This document shows positions 18,015-26,558 of a stretch of 64,000 bases of DNA, in pieces. Every line of letters begins with the position of its first letter. Within the stretch, counting starts at the first letter, position 1. The notes beneath the pieces are model-generated. The model was not told the origin of the DNA, searched no databases, and saw nothing but the letters and a program-made list of their open reading frames with translations. Source of the stretch: Lachnospiraceae bacterium (GTDB lineage: Bacteria > Bacillota > Clostridia > Lachnospirales > Lachnospiraceae); NCBI GenBank assembly GCA_017437065.1, contig JAFSBX010000076.1:240866-304865 (forward strand), read 5' to 3'. A program made the position numbers and the translations under genes.

Positions 18015-19127
18015 ATGGCAATTAAATCAGTAAGAATCTTGAATGTAATGGCGTTTCAAAGACAATGGAGAGAAACTAATGAAGATTGCAATACTTTCGA
18101 GGTTAAGGCTGGCGATAAAATCAGTGAGGCGTTTGAATTGCAATTTGGAGATGGGATTAATGTACTTATTGGAGAAAATGGAGTTGGAAAAACAACTTTA
18201 TTAAAAATGATTTATGCAGCCACACAATGGTCAATTCCCAAAACAGATGCCGGAAAAACTGATAAGCTGATAAGTTTTTTTTCAAGTAATCTTTCAGATT
18301 CCGATTTGTTGAAAAATTATGGTCAAAAGGAAGATTACTCTTACTTTGAAGTGTCTGATGGAGAACATACATTTACCTATAGTTTTTCACAAAAAGGAAT
18401 TTTTGATTTTGAACAGTGGCCGGGATTAAATATGCAATCTGTTTTTATTCCGACAACTGAGATGCTTTCTCATTCTAAAGGTTTTTTGGCATTAAATCAA
18501 AAATATAAATTACCATTTGACGGAACACAGATAGATATTATTGTAAATGCATCGTTACCGGAAGCAAGAGAAATACCGCCATATATGAAAAATATTTTGG
18601 AAAAAATCAGCAAGGTAATTGATGGAACAATTGTCATGGAGGATGATACTTTTTATGTATTGAAATCAGATGGAAGAAAGGTGGACTTTTCATTAGAAGC
18701 AGAAGGCTTAAGAAAGCTTGGGTTGTTATGGAAGCTAATACGAAATGGCTTGCTGGAGAGGGGAACGATATTGTTGTGGGATGAGCCGGAAGCGAATCTG
18801 AATCCGGAATTATTTTCACTGGTAGTTGATATTCTTTTACAATTGGAAGAAGCGGGGATACAGATATTTGTTGCGACACATAGCTACAATCTTGCCAAAT
18901 ATTTTGAAATTCGAAGAAAGGAAGAAACACAAGTACTGTATCATAATTTGTATAGAGCATCTGCAAAGGTGGCAGAGGAATATCATCCGTTTAAAACAGA
19001 AAACGAGGAAGAAACAGAAGTTTATGGAAAATCAGCCTTTTATCTGAGTCAGCTAAAAGGGAATAAGATTGTTATGGCGGATGAACATTTACTGGATGAA
19101 GCTTTGGAAAAAAGCATGGCAGATTAA
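18015..19127 (+). CDS. AAA/ABC-type ATPase (OLD/AAA_15-like), possible defence component
   Basis: A 370-aa cytoplasmic ATPase with an SMC/OLD-like ABC head. Walker A is GENGVGKTT (53-61). The signature-like EAEGLRKLG is at 228-236, Walker B LLWDEPEANL has D256-E257, and the H-loop histidine is H289 in VATHS. There is no TOPRIM domain, unlike full OLD proteins. The start follows GCGAGGAAG. A 176-aa partner with a possible nuclease motif starts 12 nt after its stop. ATPases of this class paired with a small effector occur in several phage-defence systems (for example PARIS, Septu). The role here is inferred, not shown. Confidence 0.72.
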   Translation: MAIKSVRILNVMAFQRQWRETNEDCNTFEVKAGDKISEAFELQFGDGINVLIGENGVGKTTLLKMIYAATQWSIPKTDAGKTDKLISFFSSNLSDSDLLKNYGQKEDYSYFEVSDGEHTFTYSFSQKGIFDFEQWPGLNMQSVFIPTTEMLSHSKGFLALNQKYKLPFDGTQIDIIVNASLPEAREIPPYMKNILEKISKVIDGTIVMEDDTFYVLKSDGRKVDFSLEAEGLRKLGLLWKLIRNGLLERGTILLWDEPEANLNPELFSLVVDILLQLEEAGIQIFVATHSYNLAKYFEIRRKEETQVLYHNLYRASAKVAEEYHPFKTENEEETEVYGKSAFYLSQLKGNKIVMADEHLLDEALEKSMAD

Positions 19128-19138
19128 AGGAGAAGTTA

Positions 19139-19669
19139 ATGGAAGAAACAAATCATGACAAGATTTTACAAGATGAAAATGGGAAAATGAAATTTGATTT
19201 TTCAAATGCATTAGATGTGTTTGAACCACATGTGTTGGCGAGTATGTATTCAGAATATCTGTCAGATGTAGATTTTGTGGTGGAAGATAAAGAGAAATTG
19301 ATATGTTTGGAATACAAAAATGCTAATGTAAGAAATGCAAGCAATCCGGAAGCATTTCAAAAAAAGTTAGCAGAAGAACCATTTTGGAAGAGACTGGCAA
19401 GAAAGTTTTATGGAACGATGTTCCTTGTATGGGCAAGTGAAAAAAATCCGTCAGATAAGCCGGTACAATATGTTTTTCTAATGGAAACCAATCCGGGTAT
19501 GGATGATGCGTTGAAGAAAAAGATAGTTGCAAAAATGCCCTCGCATTTACCGTTTGCATATCAGAAAGAGGGAGAAATAAAGCGACGCGTTATTGATGAA
19601 TTTTTACTTGTTAATTTGGATGAATGGAAAGAGATATATCCACAGTATCCTATTGATTATATAGAATGA
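19139..19669 (+). CDS. Partner of the AAA ATPase, possible PD-(D/E)XK-like nuclease
   Basis: A 176-aa soluble protein translated directly after the ATPase (AAAGGAG 5 nt before ATG). D45 in DVDFVVED and E58-Y-K60 in CLEYKNA, in predicted adjacent strands, resemble the D...E-x-K core of PD-(D/E)XK nucleases. The later segment (FWKRLARKFYG, MFLVWAS) would supply the following helix and strand. This is motif-level evidence only, and it could instead be a non-catalytic partner. No homologue with known function was recognised. It sits as an isolated pair between core genes. Confidence 0.5.
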   Translation: MEETNHDKILQDENGKMKFDFSNALDVFEPHVLASMYSEYLSDVDFVVEDKEKLICLEYKNANVRNASNPEAFQKKLAEEPFWKRLARKFYGTMFLVWASEKNPSDKPVQYVFLMETNPGMDDALKKKIVAKMPSHLPFAYQKEGEIKRRVIDEFLLVNLDEWKEIYPQYPIDYIE

Positions 19670-19805
19670 CAATGAGTTTTATATGAAATATTTCTGATAT
19701 GTAAGGGGAAGAACTTTTCACAAAAAACAAGGTTTTAGAAAATATTTTTATTATTTTCCTTTTATGTCTTGAATTTTTAGGATAAATTAGGTAAAATGAT
19801 TCTGC

Positions 19806-19842
19806 TGACAAAATTTTGTCAATCTTACTTGTACGTTAAAAT
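19806..19842 (+). promoter_or_regulatory. gap promoter region with a 16-bp palindrome
   Basis: A perfect palindrome TGACAAAATTTTGTCA (19806-19821) overlaps a TTGTCA -35-like hexamer (19816-19821). TAAAAT (19837-19842) could be the -10, though spacing is only 15 bp. A further half-site TGACAAAAT follows at about 19854. The arrangement suggests glycolytic-operon control by an unidentified repressor. It does not match the standard Rex or CggR site well. Confidence 0.5.
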
Positions 19843-19900
19843 ATGGACAAGGCTGACAAAATAATAAATAAGAAATTTCAATTTCAGGAGGATACTAAAA

Positions 19901-20914
19901 ATGGCAGTAAGAGTAGCAATTAATGGTTTTGGTCGTATTGGTCGTCTTGCATTCAGACAGATGTTCAATGCAGAAGGATATGAAGTTGTAGCAATCAACG
20001 ATTTAACAAGCCCTTCTATGTTGGCTCACTTATTAAAATATGACTCTTCACAGGGTAAATATGCTTTAGCTGATACAGTAGAAGCTGGTGAAGATTCTAT
20101 CACAGTTGATGGCAAAAAAATCACAATTTACAAAGAAGCAGACGCTTCCAAACTTCCTTGGGGAGAATTAAAAGTAGACGTTGTTCTTGAATGTACAGGT
20201 TTCTATACATCCAAAGACAAAGCTTCTGCTCATATTACAGCAGGTGCTCGTAAAGTTGTTATTTCTGCACCGGCAGGAAATGACCTTCCTACAATCGTTT
20301 ACAATGTAAACCACACAACATTAAAACCGGAAGATACAGTTATTTCTGCAGCTTCTTGTACAACAAACTGCTTAGCACCTATGGCTAAAGCACTTAACGA
20401 TTGTGCACCAATCATGAGCGGTATCATGACAACAGTTCATGCTTACACAGGAGATCAGATGATTCTTGACGGACCTCAGAGAAAAGGTGATTTAAGAAGA
20501 TCTCGTGCAGGCGCTTGCAATATCGTTCCTAACTCAACAGGTGCTGCTAAAGCTATCGGTTTAGTAATTCCTGAATTAAACGGTAAATTAATCGGTTCTG
20601 CGCAGCGTGTACCTACTCCTACAGGTTCTACAACAATCTTAGTAGCAGTAGTTAAAGGTAACGTAACAAAAGAGCAGATCAACGATGCTATGAAAGCAGC
20701 TGCTACAGAATCTTTCGCTTACAATACAGACGAAATCGTATCCAGCGATATCATCGGTAGCACATATGGTTCTATCTTCGATGCAACACAGACAATGGTT
20801 GCTCCTATGGAAGATGGAAATACACAGGTACAGGTTGTTTCTTGGTATGACAATGAAAACAGCTACACAAGCCAGATGGTTCGTACAATCAAATACTTCT
20901 CTGAGTTAGCATAA
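19901..20914 (+). CDS. gap: Glyceraldehyde-3-phosphate dehydrogenase
   Basis: A 337-aa NAD-dependent GAPDH: glyceraldehyde-3-phosphate plus NAD and phosphate gives 1,3-bisphosphoglycerate. The NAD-binding INGFGRIGR is at the N-terminus, the catalytic C153 lies in [12 protein letters not shown], and [15 protein letters not shown] is near the C-terminus. AGGAGG precedes the ATG. Codon use is visibly more restricted than in neighbours, as expected of a highly expressed gene. It is first of the gap-pgk-tpiA cluster but is followed by a terminator, so its transcripts are probably partly separate. Confidence 0.97.
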   Translation: MAVRVAINGFGRIGRLAFRQMFNAEGYEVVAINDLTSPSMLAHLLKYDSSQGKYALADTVEAGEDSITVDGKKITIYKEADASKLPWGELKVDVVLECTGFYTSKDKASAHITAGARKVVISAPAGNDLPTIVYNVNHTTLKPEDTVISAASCTTNCLAPMAKALNDCAPIMSGIMTTVHAYTGDQMILDGPQRKGDLRRSRAGACNIVPNSTGAAKAIGLVIPELNGKLIGSAQRVPTPTGSTTILVAVVKGNVTKEQINDAMKAAATESFAYNTDEIVSSDIIGSTYGSIFDATQTMVAPMEDGNTQVQVVSWYDNENSYTSQMVRTIKYFSELA

Positions 20915-20978
20915 TTAAAATAATTCTAGAAGTTTTGTACAATTTAAAAGTGTCAAGTACACTGGTAAGACTTTAATG

Positions 20979-21006
20979 GTCCGGCCTTATGGGCCGGACT
21001 GTTTTG
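20979..21006 (+). terminator. Terminator between gap and pgk
   Basis: An 8-bp GC-rich stem GTCCGGCC/GGCCGGAC (20979-20986 with 20992-20999) is followed by TGTTTTGCT. The T-tract is interrupted, so readthrough into pgk is plausible. Confidence 0.7.
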
Positions 21007-21014
21007 CTATAAAA

Positions 21015-21067
21015 GAATGAAAAATCACAGATTTTTCATTCGGCAAATTTGTGCAAAGGCACAAATT
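21015..21067 (+). repeat. Two tandem perfect hairpins before pgk
   Basis: Hairpin 1 has 12-bp arms (21015-21026 with 21030-21041; loop ACA). Hairpin 2 has 9-bp arms (AATTTGTGC 21046-21054 with 21059-21067; loop AAAG). They lie between the gap terminator and the pgk ribosome binding site. Possible roles are mRNA processing or stabilisation at the pgk 5' end. They are not terminators (no T-tract). Confidence 0.5.
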
Positions 21068-21099
21068 CGCAAGTTATAAAGAAAGGAAAGGTGTAAAAT

Positions 21100-22323
21100 A
21101 TGTCTTTAAACAAAAAATCAGTAGATGATATTAATGTAGCAGGAAAAAGAGTTTTAGTAAGATGTGACTTCAACGTACCTTTAAAGAATGGTGAAATTAC
21201 AGATGAAACTCGTATTGTAGCAGCACTTCCTACAATCAACAAATTAATCGGTGATGGCGGAAAAGTTATTCTTTGCTCCCACCTCGGAAAAGTTAAAAAC
21301 GGACCAAACGAAGGAGAATCTCTTGCACCGGTAGCAGCAAGACTTTCAGAAAAACTTGGCAAAGAAGTTAACTTTGTTGCTGATTACAATGTAACAGGCG
21401 AAGCAGCTACAGCAGCTGTTGCAGCTATGAAAGAAGGAGATGTTGTTTTATTACAGAATACACGTTTCCGTGGCTCAGAAGAAACAAAGAACGGCGAAGA
21501 ATTCAGCAAAGAATTAGCTGATCTTGCAGATGTATATGTATGTGATGCTTTCGGTTCTTCCCACAGAGCACATGCTTCCGTAGCAGGTGTTACAAAATTC
21601 ATCTCCGAAAAAGGTGGAGAAAATGTAGTTGGTTACTTAATGCAGAAAGAAATCGAATTCCTTGGAAATGCAGTAGAAAATCCGGTTAGACCGTTCGTTG
21701 CAATCCTTGGTGGTGCGAAAGTAGCAGATAAATTAAACGTTATTTCTAACCTTCTTGAAAAATGTGATACACTTATCATCGGTGGTGGTATGGCTTACAC
21801 ATTCTTAAAAGCTCAGGGTTATGAAATCGGAAAATCTTTAGTAGATGATTCCAAACTTGATTACTGCAAAGAAATGATGGAAAAAGCAGAAAAACTTGGA
21901 AAGAAATTATTACTTCCGGTTGATGCTGTTACAATCGTTGATTTCCCTAATCCAATCGATGCTCCGGTTGAAGTTGAAACATATGATGTTACAAATATGC
22001 CGGCAGACAGAGAAGGATGTGATATCGGACCTAAGACAGCAGCTATGTATGCAGAAGCAGTGAAAACTGCAAAAACTGTAGTATGGAACGGACCGATGGG
22101 TGTATTCGAAAATCCTACATTAGCTGCAGGTACAATTGCAGTAGCAAAAGCTTTAGCTGAAACAGATGCAACAACAATCATCGGTGGTGGTGACTCTGCA
22201 GCAGCTGTAAATCAGTTAGGATTCGCAGATAAGATGAGCCATATTTCTACAGGTGGCGGTGCTTCTCTTGAATTCCTTGAAGGAAAAGAACTTCCGGGTG
22301 TCGTAGCAGCAGATAACAAATAA
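21100..22323 (+). CDS. pgk: Phosphoglycerate kinase
   Basis: A 407-aa glycolytic kinase transferring phosphate from 1,3-bisphosphoglycerate to ADP. Visible motifs are [12 protein letters not shown] at the N-terminus, [10 protein letters not shown], the nucleotide-binding GPMGVFE and the C-terminal [10 protein letters not shown] / [14 protein letters not shown]. The start follows AAAGGAAAGG. It is 13 nt upstream of the tpiA reading frame and in one unit with it. Codon use is optimised as in gap. Confidence 0.97.
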   Translation: MSLNKKSVDDINVAGKRVLVRCDFNVPLKNGEITDETRIVAALPTINKLIGDGGKVILCSHLGKVKNGPNEGESLAPVAARLSEKLGKEVNFVADYNVTGEAATAAVAAMKEGDVVLLQNTRFRGSEETKNGEEFSKELADLADVYVCDAFGSSHRAHASVAGVTKFISEKGGENVVGYLMQKEIEFLGNAVENPVRPFVAILGGAKVADKLNVISNLLEKCDTLIIGGGMAYTFLKAQGYEIGKSLVDDSKLDYCKEMMEKAEKLGKKLLLPVDAVTIVDFPNPIDAPVEVETYDVTNMPADREGCDIGPKTAAMYAEAVKTAKTVVWNGPMGVFENPTLAAGTIAVAKALAETDATTIIGGGDSAAAVNQLGFADKMSHISTGGGASLEFLEGKELPGVVAADNK

Positions 22324-22345
22324 ATAGAAAAAGAGGATGAAAGAA

Positions 22346-23095
22346 ATGGCAAGAAAGAAAATTGTAGCCGGAAACTGGAAAATGAACATGACTCCAAGCC
22401 AGGCTGTTAAATTAGTAGAAGAATTAAAACCACTTGTAGCAAGTGATGACGTAGAAGTTGTTTACTGCGTACCTGCTATCGACATCGTTCCGGTTGTTGA
22501 AGCTGTAAAAGGTACTAACGTAGTTGTTGGTGCAGAAAACATGTACTATGAAGAAAGCGGAGCTTACACAGGTGAAATTTCTCCTGAAATGTTAGTAGAT
22601 GCCGGTGTTAAATACGTTATCATCGGTCATTCTGAGAGACGTGATTACTTCAATGAATGTGATTGCATGCTTAACAAAAAAGTGAAAAAAGCTTTAGAGC
22701 ATAACTTAACACCAATTCTTTGCTGTGGTGAATCTTTAGAGCAGAGAGAAATGGGAATCACTCTTGACTGGATTCGTATGCAGATCAAATCTGACTTAAA
22801 AGATGTTACAGCAGAACAGGTAGCTTCTTTAGTTATCGCTTACGAGCCAATCTGGGCTATTGGAACAGGTAAAACTGCTACAACAGAACAGGCTCAGGAA
22901 GTTTGTAAAGCAATTCGTGACTGCATCGCAGAAATCTATGATACAGATACAGCAGAAAAAGTTCGTATTCAGTACGGCGGTTCTGTTAATGCAGGAAATG
23001 CAGCAGAATTATTTGCACAGCCTGATATCGATGGTGGTTTAGTTGGCGGTGCTTCTTTGAAAGCTGATTTCGGAAAAATTGTTAACTATAAATAA
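22346..23095 (+). CDS. tpiA: Triosephosphate isomerase
   Basis: A 249-aa TIM barrel that interconverts dihydroxyacetone phosphate and glyceraldehyde-3-phosphate. Catalytic residues are K12 (GNWKMN), H95 (IIGHSERR) and E167 ([11 protein letters not shown]). Start 22346 (MARKKIVAG) is preferred because GAGGA is 8 nt upstream; the ATG three codons earlier is too close to that site. It is the last gene of the glycolytic cluster, with a long-stem terminator directly after it. Confidence 0.97.
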   Translation: MARKKIVAGNWKMNMTPSQAVKLVEELKPLVASDDVEVVYCVPAIDIVPVVEAVKGTNVVVGAENMYYEESGAYTGEISPEMLVDAGVKYVIIGHSERRDYFNECDCMLNKKVKKALEHNLTPILCCGESLEQREMGITLDWIRMQIKSDLKDVTAEQVASLVIAYEPIWAIGTGKTATTEQAQEVCKAIRDCIAEIYDTDTAEKVRIQYGGSVNAGNAAELFAQPDIDGGLVGGASLKADFGKIVNYK

Positions 23096-23120
23096 GTTTT
23101 AAAACAAAAAATAATAAAAT

Positions 23121-23157
23121 GAAAAGGGAAAACGAAGTTGATTCGTTTTCCCTTTTC
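23121..23157. terminator. Bidirectional terminator after tpiA
   Basis: A 16-bp stem (23121-23136 with 23142-23157) has a 5-nt loop and A/T-rich flanks. It lies between convergent tpiA and the tautomerase gene. Confidence 0.85.
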
Positions 23158-23168
23158 TTCATAAAATA

Positions 23169-23381
23169 TTAGTTTTTATGGCTGTTTATGTATTCTGCTT
23201 TTACAATATCAATCGTTTTACCACCAATACCTATGTTTTTATCAGGTAATTCTTTAATGGTAGTCATGAAAAATTCAGGTGGTATATTCATAATTTCAGA
23301 AGAAACCTCTGTTAATTTTTTAATTAGTAATTCTTTTTGTGAATCAGATAAAATTCCACCTTCTACAGTAATGTACGGCAT
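23169..23381 (-). CDS. 4-oxalocrotonate tautomerase-family protein
   Basis: A 70-aa protein of tautomerase-superfamily size. It begins MPYITVEGG, so processing would expose the catalytic proline (Pro1). The ATG at 23381 follows AAGGGGAATTGTCAT; the open frame extends upstream without support. Members keto-enol tautomerise small acids, but many genomic ones have no known substrate. It is a single gene with its own promoter region. Confidence 0.75.
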   Translation of the reverse strand: MPYITVEGGILSDSQKELLIKKLTEVSSEIMNIPPEFFMTTIKELPDKNIGIGGKTIDIVKAEYINSHKN

Positions 23382-23543
23382 ATGACAATTCCCCTTTTTT
23401 TTTTCATAAGTATAGCACAGAAAAAGTTTCATGAGGGTAAAATAGCCTAATTTAATTATGAAAATTTATTTAAAATATATATTCAGTATTGTTAAAAACG
23501 TGTTATAATATTTATATTATATTGTCGAAGGAGAGTGGCACAA

Positions 23544-24137
23544 GTGGAATTAAGAGAATTTGTAGATATGCAGGAATTTGAGAAAATTATATCAAATTGG
23601 GCATTGGTAACAGGACTTGCAGCAGTAGCAGTAGGAAATGATGGGAAGTACATAACAAAATGTTATAACAGTAATACCGGTTTAAAGGATTTTCAGATCG
23701 AACTTACATTAAAAGGAGAGAGAGTTGGAACTGTTACAGGAGGACAGGTATCTTCAGAAGATTCTGATGAAGAAAAAGTTGCAGCAGCAGTAGAGTTGCT
23801 TGGACAGGCTTTGAATAATTTCATTAGTGAAGAATACAATAAAAAGACAAGCGGAGGTATTCTTGGACAGCTCACAGAGGGAGTAGAAAAGACAAATGTA
23901 CTTGTTGATGAAATAAAGAAAAAAACAGGTGAACTTAGATCTATTCAGGGAAAACAAAAAATTCTCGCATTAAATGCAAGTATTGAAGCGGCAAGAGCAG
24001 GTGAAATGGGTGCCGGTTTTGCTGTAGTTGCAGGAGAAGTAGGAAAGCTTTCAGAAATCAGTTCTGAAGTAAATGGTGAGATTGAAGCCATTGTGACAAA
24101 AATATCAGACGTAGTTACTGCGATGAAAGAAGTGTAA
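23544..24137 (+). CDS. Soluble methyl-accepting-like sensor (PocR-like plus MCP signalling domain)
   Basis: A 197-aa cytoplasmic protein. Residues about 1-95 resemble a PocR-type ligand-binding domain (FEKIISNWALVTGLAAVAVG, later GGQV). The remainder is a short MCP hairpin tip with ILALNASIEAARAGEMGAGFAVVAGEVGKLSE, quoted here as the recognisable core at about 143-175. There is no membrane segment. The start is a GTG at 23544, 10 nt after GGAG. It may signal to CheA or act as a stand-alone redox or ligand sensor. No che genes are adjacent. Confidence 0.7.
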   Translation: MELREFVDMQEFEKIISNWALVTGLAAVAVGNDGKYITKCYNSNTGLKDFQIELTLKGERVGTVTGGQVSSEDSDEEKVAAAVELLGQALNNFISEEYNKKTSGGILGQLTEGVEKTNVLVDEIKKKTGELRSIQGKQKILALNASIEAARAGEMGAGFAVVAGEVGKLSEISSEVNGEIEAIVTKISDVVTAMKEV

Positions 24138-24165
24138 GAAAGTAGGAAACATCAGCAAAAATCCA

Positions 24166-24249
24166 TTGACTTTTATAACGACGGATATTATACTATATCA
24201 AGTATCGAGTTTGAAGGACACACCTAAGAACAGGTGTTGTCCTTTTTTG
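24166..24249 (+). promoter_or_regulatory. Promoter and leader terminator of the DEAD-box helicase gene
   Basis: TTGACT (24166-24171) and TATACT (24189-24194) are 17 bp apart, giving a start near 24201. Within the roughly 85-nt leader lies an intrinsic terminator. Its 11-bp stem with one bulge is AAGGACACACCT at 24214-24225 paired with AGGTGTTGTCCTT, ending in six T residues at 24243-24248. A second GC-rich hairpin, GCGGC/GCCGC (24251-24265), follows before the ribosome binding site. This implies transcription attenuation of the helicase gene. Confidence 0.65.
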
Positions 24250-24284
24250 TGCGGCTAAAGGCCGCGGAAAAAGAAAGGAAAAGA

Positions 24285-25841
24285 ATGGAACCAATTAGTT
24301 ATACAGAATCAGCAATAGATGAAAGAATTATCAGAGCAGTAGAAGAGATGGGATTTGAAAAAATGACTCCTATCCAGCAACAGGCAATTCCCTGCTTTTT
24401 AGAAGGAAAAGATATTATCGGACAGGCACAGACAGGAACCGGTAAAACAGCAGCCTTTGGTATTCCGGTACTTATGAGCGTAAATCCTGAGGTGAAGGGA
24501 TTACAGGCATTGGTGCTGTGTCCAACGAGAGAACTTGCCATCCAGGCGGCAGATGAAATGCATAAATTTGCAAAATATCTTCATGGAATTAAAATTCTTC
24601 CGGTATATGGCGGACAGGATATTTCCAGACAGATTCGTGCATTAAAGGCTGGAGTGCAGATTATTGTAGGTACTCCCGGGCGTGTCATGGATCATATGCG
24701 CAGACATACGTTAAAGTTAGACAATTTAAAAATGATTGTTTTGGACGAAGCGGATGAGATGTTGAATATGGGATTTCGGGAAGATATAGAAACTATATTG
24801 AAGGAAACTCCGGAAGACAGACAGACAGCACTGTTTTCAGCAACCATGCCGAAGGCAATTCTGGATATCACCCACACTTATCAGAAAGAAGATGCGGTAC
24901 ATGTGAAGGTGGCGCAGAAGGAAGTGACAGTACCGCTTATTTCACAGTATTACTATCAGCTTCAAAGTAAGCAGAAGGAAGAAGTATTGAGCCGTCTTTT
25001 GGATTATTATAATCCGAAACGTTCTCTTATTTTCTGTAATACAAAAAGAATGGTAGACCAGCTGACGGAAAATTTGAAAGCAAGAGGATATAATGTAGAA
25101 GGTCTTCATGGTGATTTATCTCAGAACCAGAGAGATACTGTAATGAATTTGTTCCGTGGAGGCAGGGCAGATATTTTGATTGCTACGGATGTGGCAGCAC
25201 GCGGAATTGATGTAGATGATGTAGAGGCTGTATTTAACTTTGACGTGCCGGAAGATATTGAATATTATGTACATCGTATCGGAAGAACCGGTCGTGCGGG
25301 AAGAACCGGTCGTTCATTTACTTTTGTGGTTGGAAGAGAAATTTATAAGCTCAGAGATATTGAAAGAAGCTGTAAGACGAAAATCAAAGAAAAAAATATT
25401 CCGTCAGCAGCTGAAATTACTGCAGTAAAAGCAAATAAAATTCTGGATGAAGCATTAGAAGTTGCTCAAAATCAGGATTTAGATAAAATGATTGACATTA
25501 TTGAAGAAAAACTGGAGTCCGGAGAAATTACTTCTATGGAACTGGCAGCGGCCTTTTTGAAGCTTGGCATGGGAGAAGAATTAAAAGATATTAAAATCGA
25601 AAAATTCGTTCCCCGTAAATCCGGTGGCAGAGACAGAAGAGGCGGCGACAGAAACGGCAGGGACAGAGCAGGAAATCGTTCAAGATTTGCTAAAGGTGAG
25701 AAAAAGGGTTACGGCAGCTATGGAGATAAAAAGAAGCGTAATTTTGATAAAAAAGATGTACAAACAACAAAAACCTATCATGGCAGACGTAAGTCCGGCG
25801 AGTTAAAAGGAAATAAACGCAGAGAGAAAAAGGCAGAGTAA
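24285..25841 (+). CDS. DEAD-box ATP-dependent RNA helicase (CshA/DeaD-like)
   Basis: A 518-aa RNA helicase with the Q motif (TPIQQQAIP), motif I AQTGTGKT (48-55), motif Ia PTRELAIQ, motif II VLDEADEM, motif III SAT, motif V ATDVAARGID and motif VI HRIGRTGRAGR. The C-terminal 75 residues are Arg/Gly/Lys-rich, a nonspecific RNA-binding tail. Start 24285 (MEPISYTES) follows AAAGGAAAAG. Typical roles are mRNA turnover, ribosome assembly and cold adaptation. The leader terminator suggests regulated expression. Confidence 0.92.
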   Translation: MEPISYTESAIDERIIRAVEEMGFEKMTPIQQQAIPCFLEGKDIIGQAQTGTGKTAAFGIPVLMSVNPEVKGLQALVLCPTRELAIQAADEMHKFAKYLHGIKILPVYGGQDISRQIRALKAGVQIIVGTPGRVMDHMRRHTLKLDNLKMIVLDEADEMLNMGFREDIETILKETPEDRQTALFSATMPKAILDITHTYQKEDAVHVKVAQKEVTVPLISQYYYQLQSKQKEEVLSRLLDYYNPKRSLIFCNTKRMVDQLTENLKARGYNVEGLHGDLSQNQRDTVMNLFRGGRADILIATDVAARGIDVDDVEAVFNFDVPEDIEYYVHRIGRTGRAGRTGRSFTFVVGREIYKLRDIERSCKTKIKEKNIPSAAEITAVKANKILDEALEVAQNQDLDKMIDIIEEKLESGEITSMELAAAFLKLGMGEELKDIKIEKFVPRKSGGRDRRGGDRNGRDRAGNRSRFAKGEKKGYGSYGDKKKRNFDKKDVQTTKTYHGRRKSGELKGNKRREKKAE

Positions 25842-25875
25842 AATGCAGAAGGTCCCAAATAGGAGGCTCGACAAA

Positions 25876-26532
25876 GTGAAAGATGGAAAATGTATTGTAA
25901 TTTGTGCCGGAGATTTTACTCCGGTGGAAATAAAGAAAAAAGATGGAGATTTTGTTATAGCGGTAGACGGTGGCTACTTGTATAGTAAGGTGGCAGAAGT
26001 TGCCCCCGATTTGATTATCGGAGATTTTGATTCGGTTGGAGCCACAGAAGCAGAAGAACTTTCCCTGATGAAAGTAACTGCACCGGAGAGAATCGTAGAA
26101 TTGGATTCCTGCAAAGACGATACGGACACTTTGGCTGCATTAAGAATCGGTCTGGAAAAAGGATATCGCAATTTTCATATTTATGCGGCTATGGGGGGAA
26201 GACTGGAACATACCATTGCAAATATACAATGCCTTCATTTCTTAAAAAATCATGGTGCGAAAGGGTACATTATGGATGCTTTTTGCATGATGACTCTGAT
26301 TCAGAATGAAACAGTGGCATTTCAGAAAGGGATGGAAGGATATTTATCTTTGTTTTCTCTGAATGAAAAGGCGAAGGGTGTTACGATAAGGAATATGAAA
26401 TATTCGCTAGACAATGCAGAATTCACAAATGATTTTCCCGTTGGAATTAGTAATGAGTTTATTGGAGAAGAAGGGGAAGTTACTGTGGAAAACGGCACTT
26501 TGTTAGCGATTATCAGATGGGCGGAAGAGTAA
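25876..26532 (+). CDS. thiN: Thiamine pyrophosphokinase
   Basis: A 218-aa enzyme that pyrophosphorylates thiamine to the cofactor ThDP. Motifs are CAGDFTPV, VDGGYLY, IIGDFDSVG, DDTDTLAALR and MGGRLEHTIANIQ. Start is the GTG at 25876, with AGGAGG 9 nt upstream; an ATG 33 nt earlier directly follows the helicase stop but lacks a site. It is probably cotranscribed with the helicase gene. In many Firmicutes thiN instead ends the rsgA-rpe operon. Confidence 0.9.
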   Translation: MKDGKCIVICAGDFTPVEIKKKDGDFVIAVDGGYLYSKVAEVAPDLIIGDFDSVGATEAEELSLMKVTAPERIVELDSCKDDTDTLAALRIGLEKGYRNFHIYAAMGGRLEHTIANIQCLHFLKNHGAKGYIMDAFCMMTLIQNETVAFQKGMEGYLSLFSLNEKAKGVTIRNMKYSLDNAEFTNDFPVGISNEFIGEEGEVTVENGTLLAIIRWAEE

Positions 26533-26558
26533 ACTTACCGCCCATTTTCTGAATCTTT

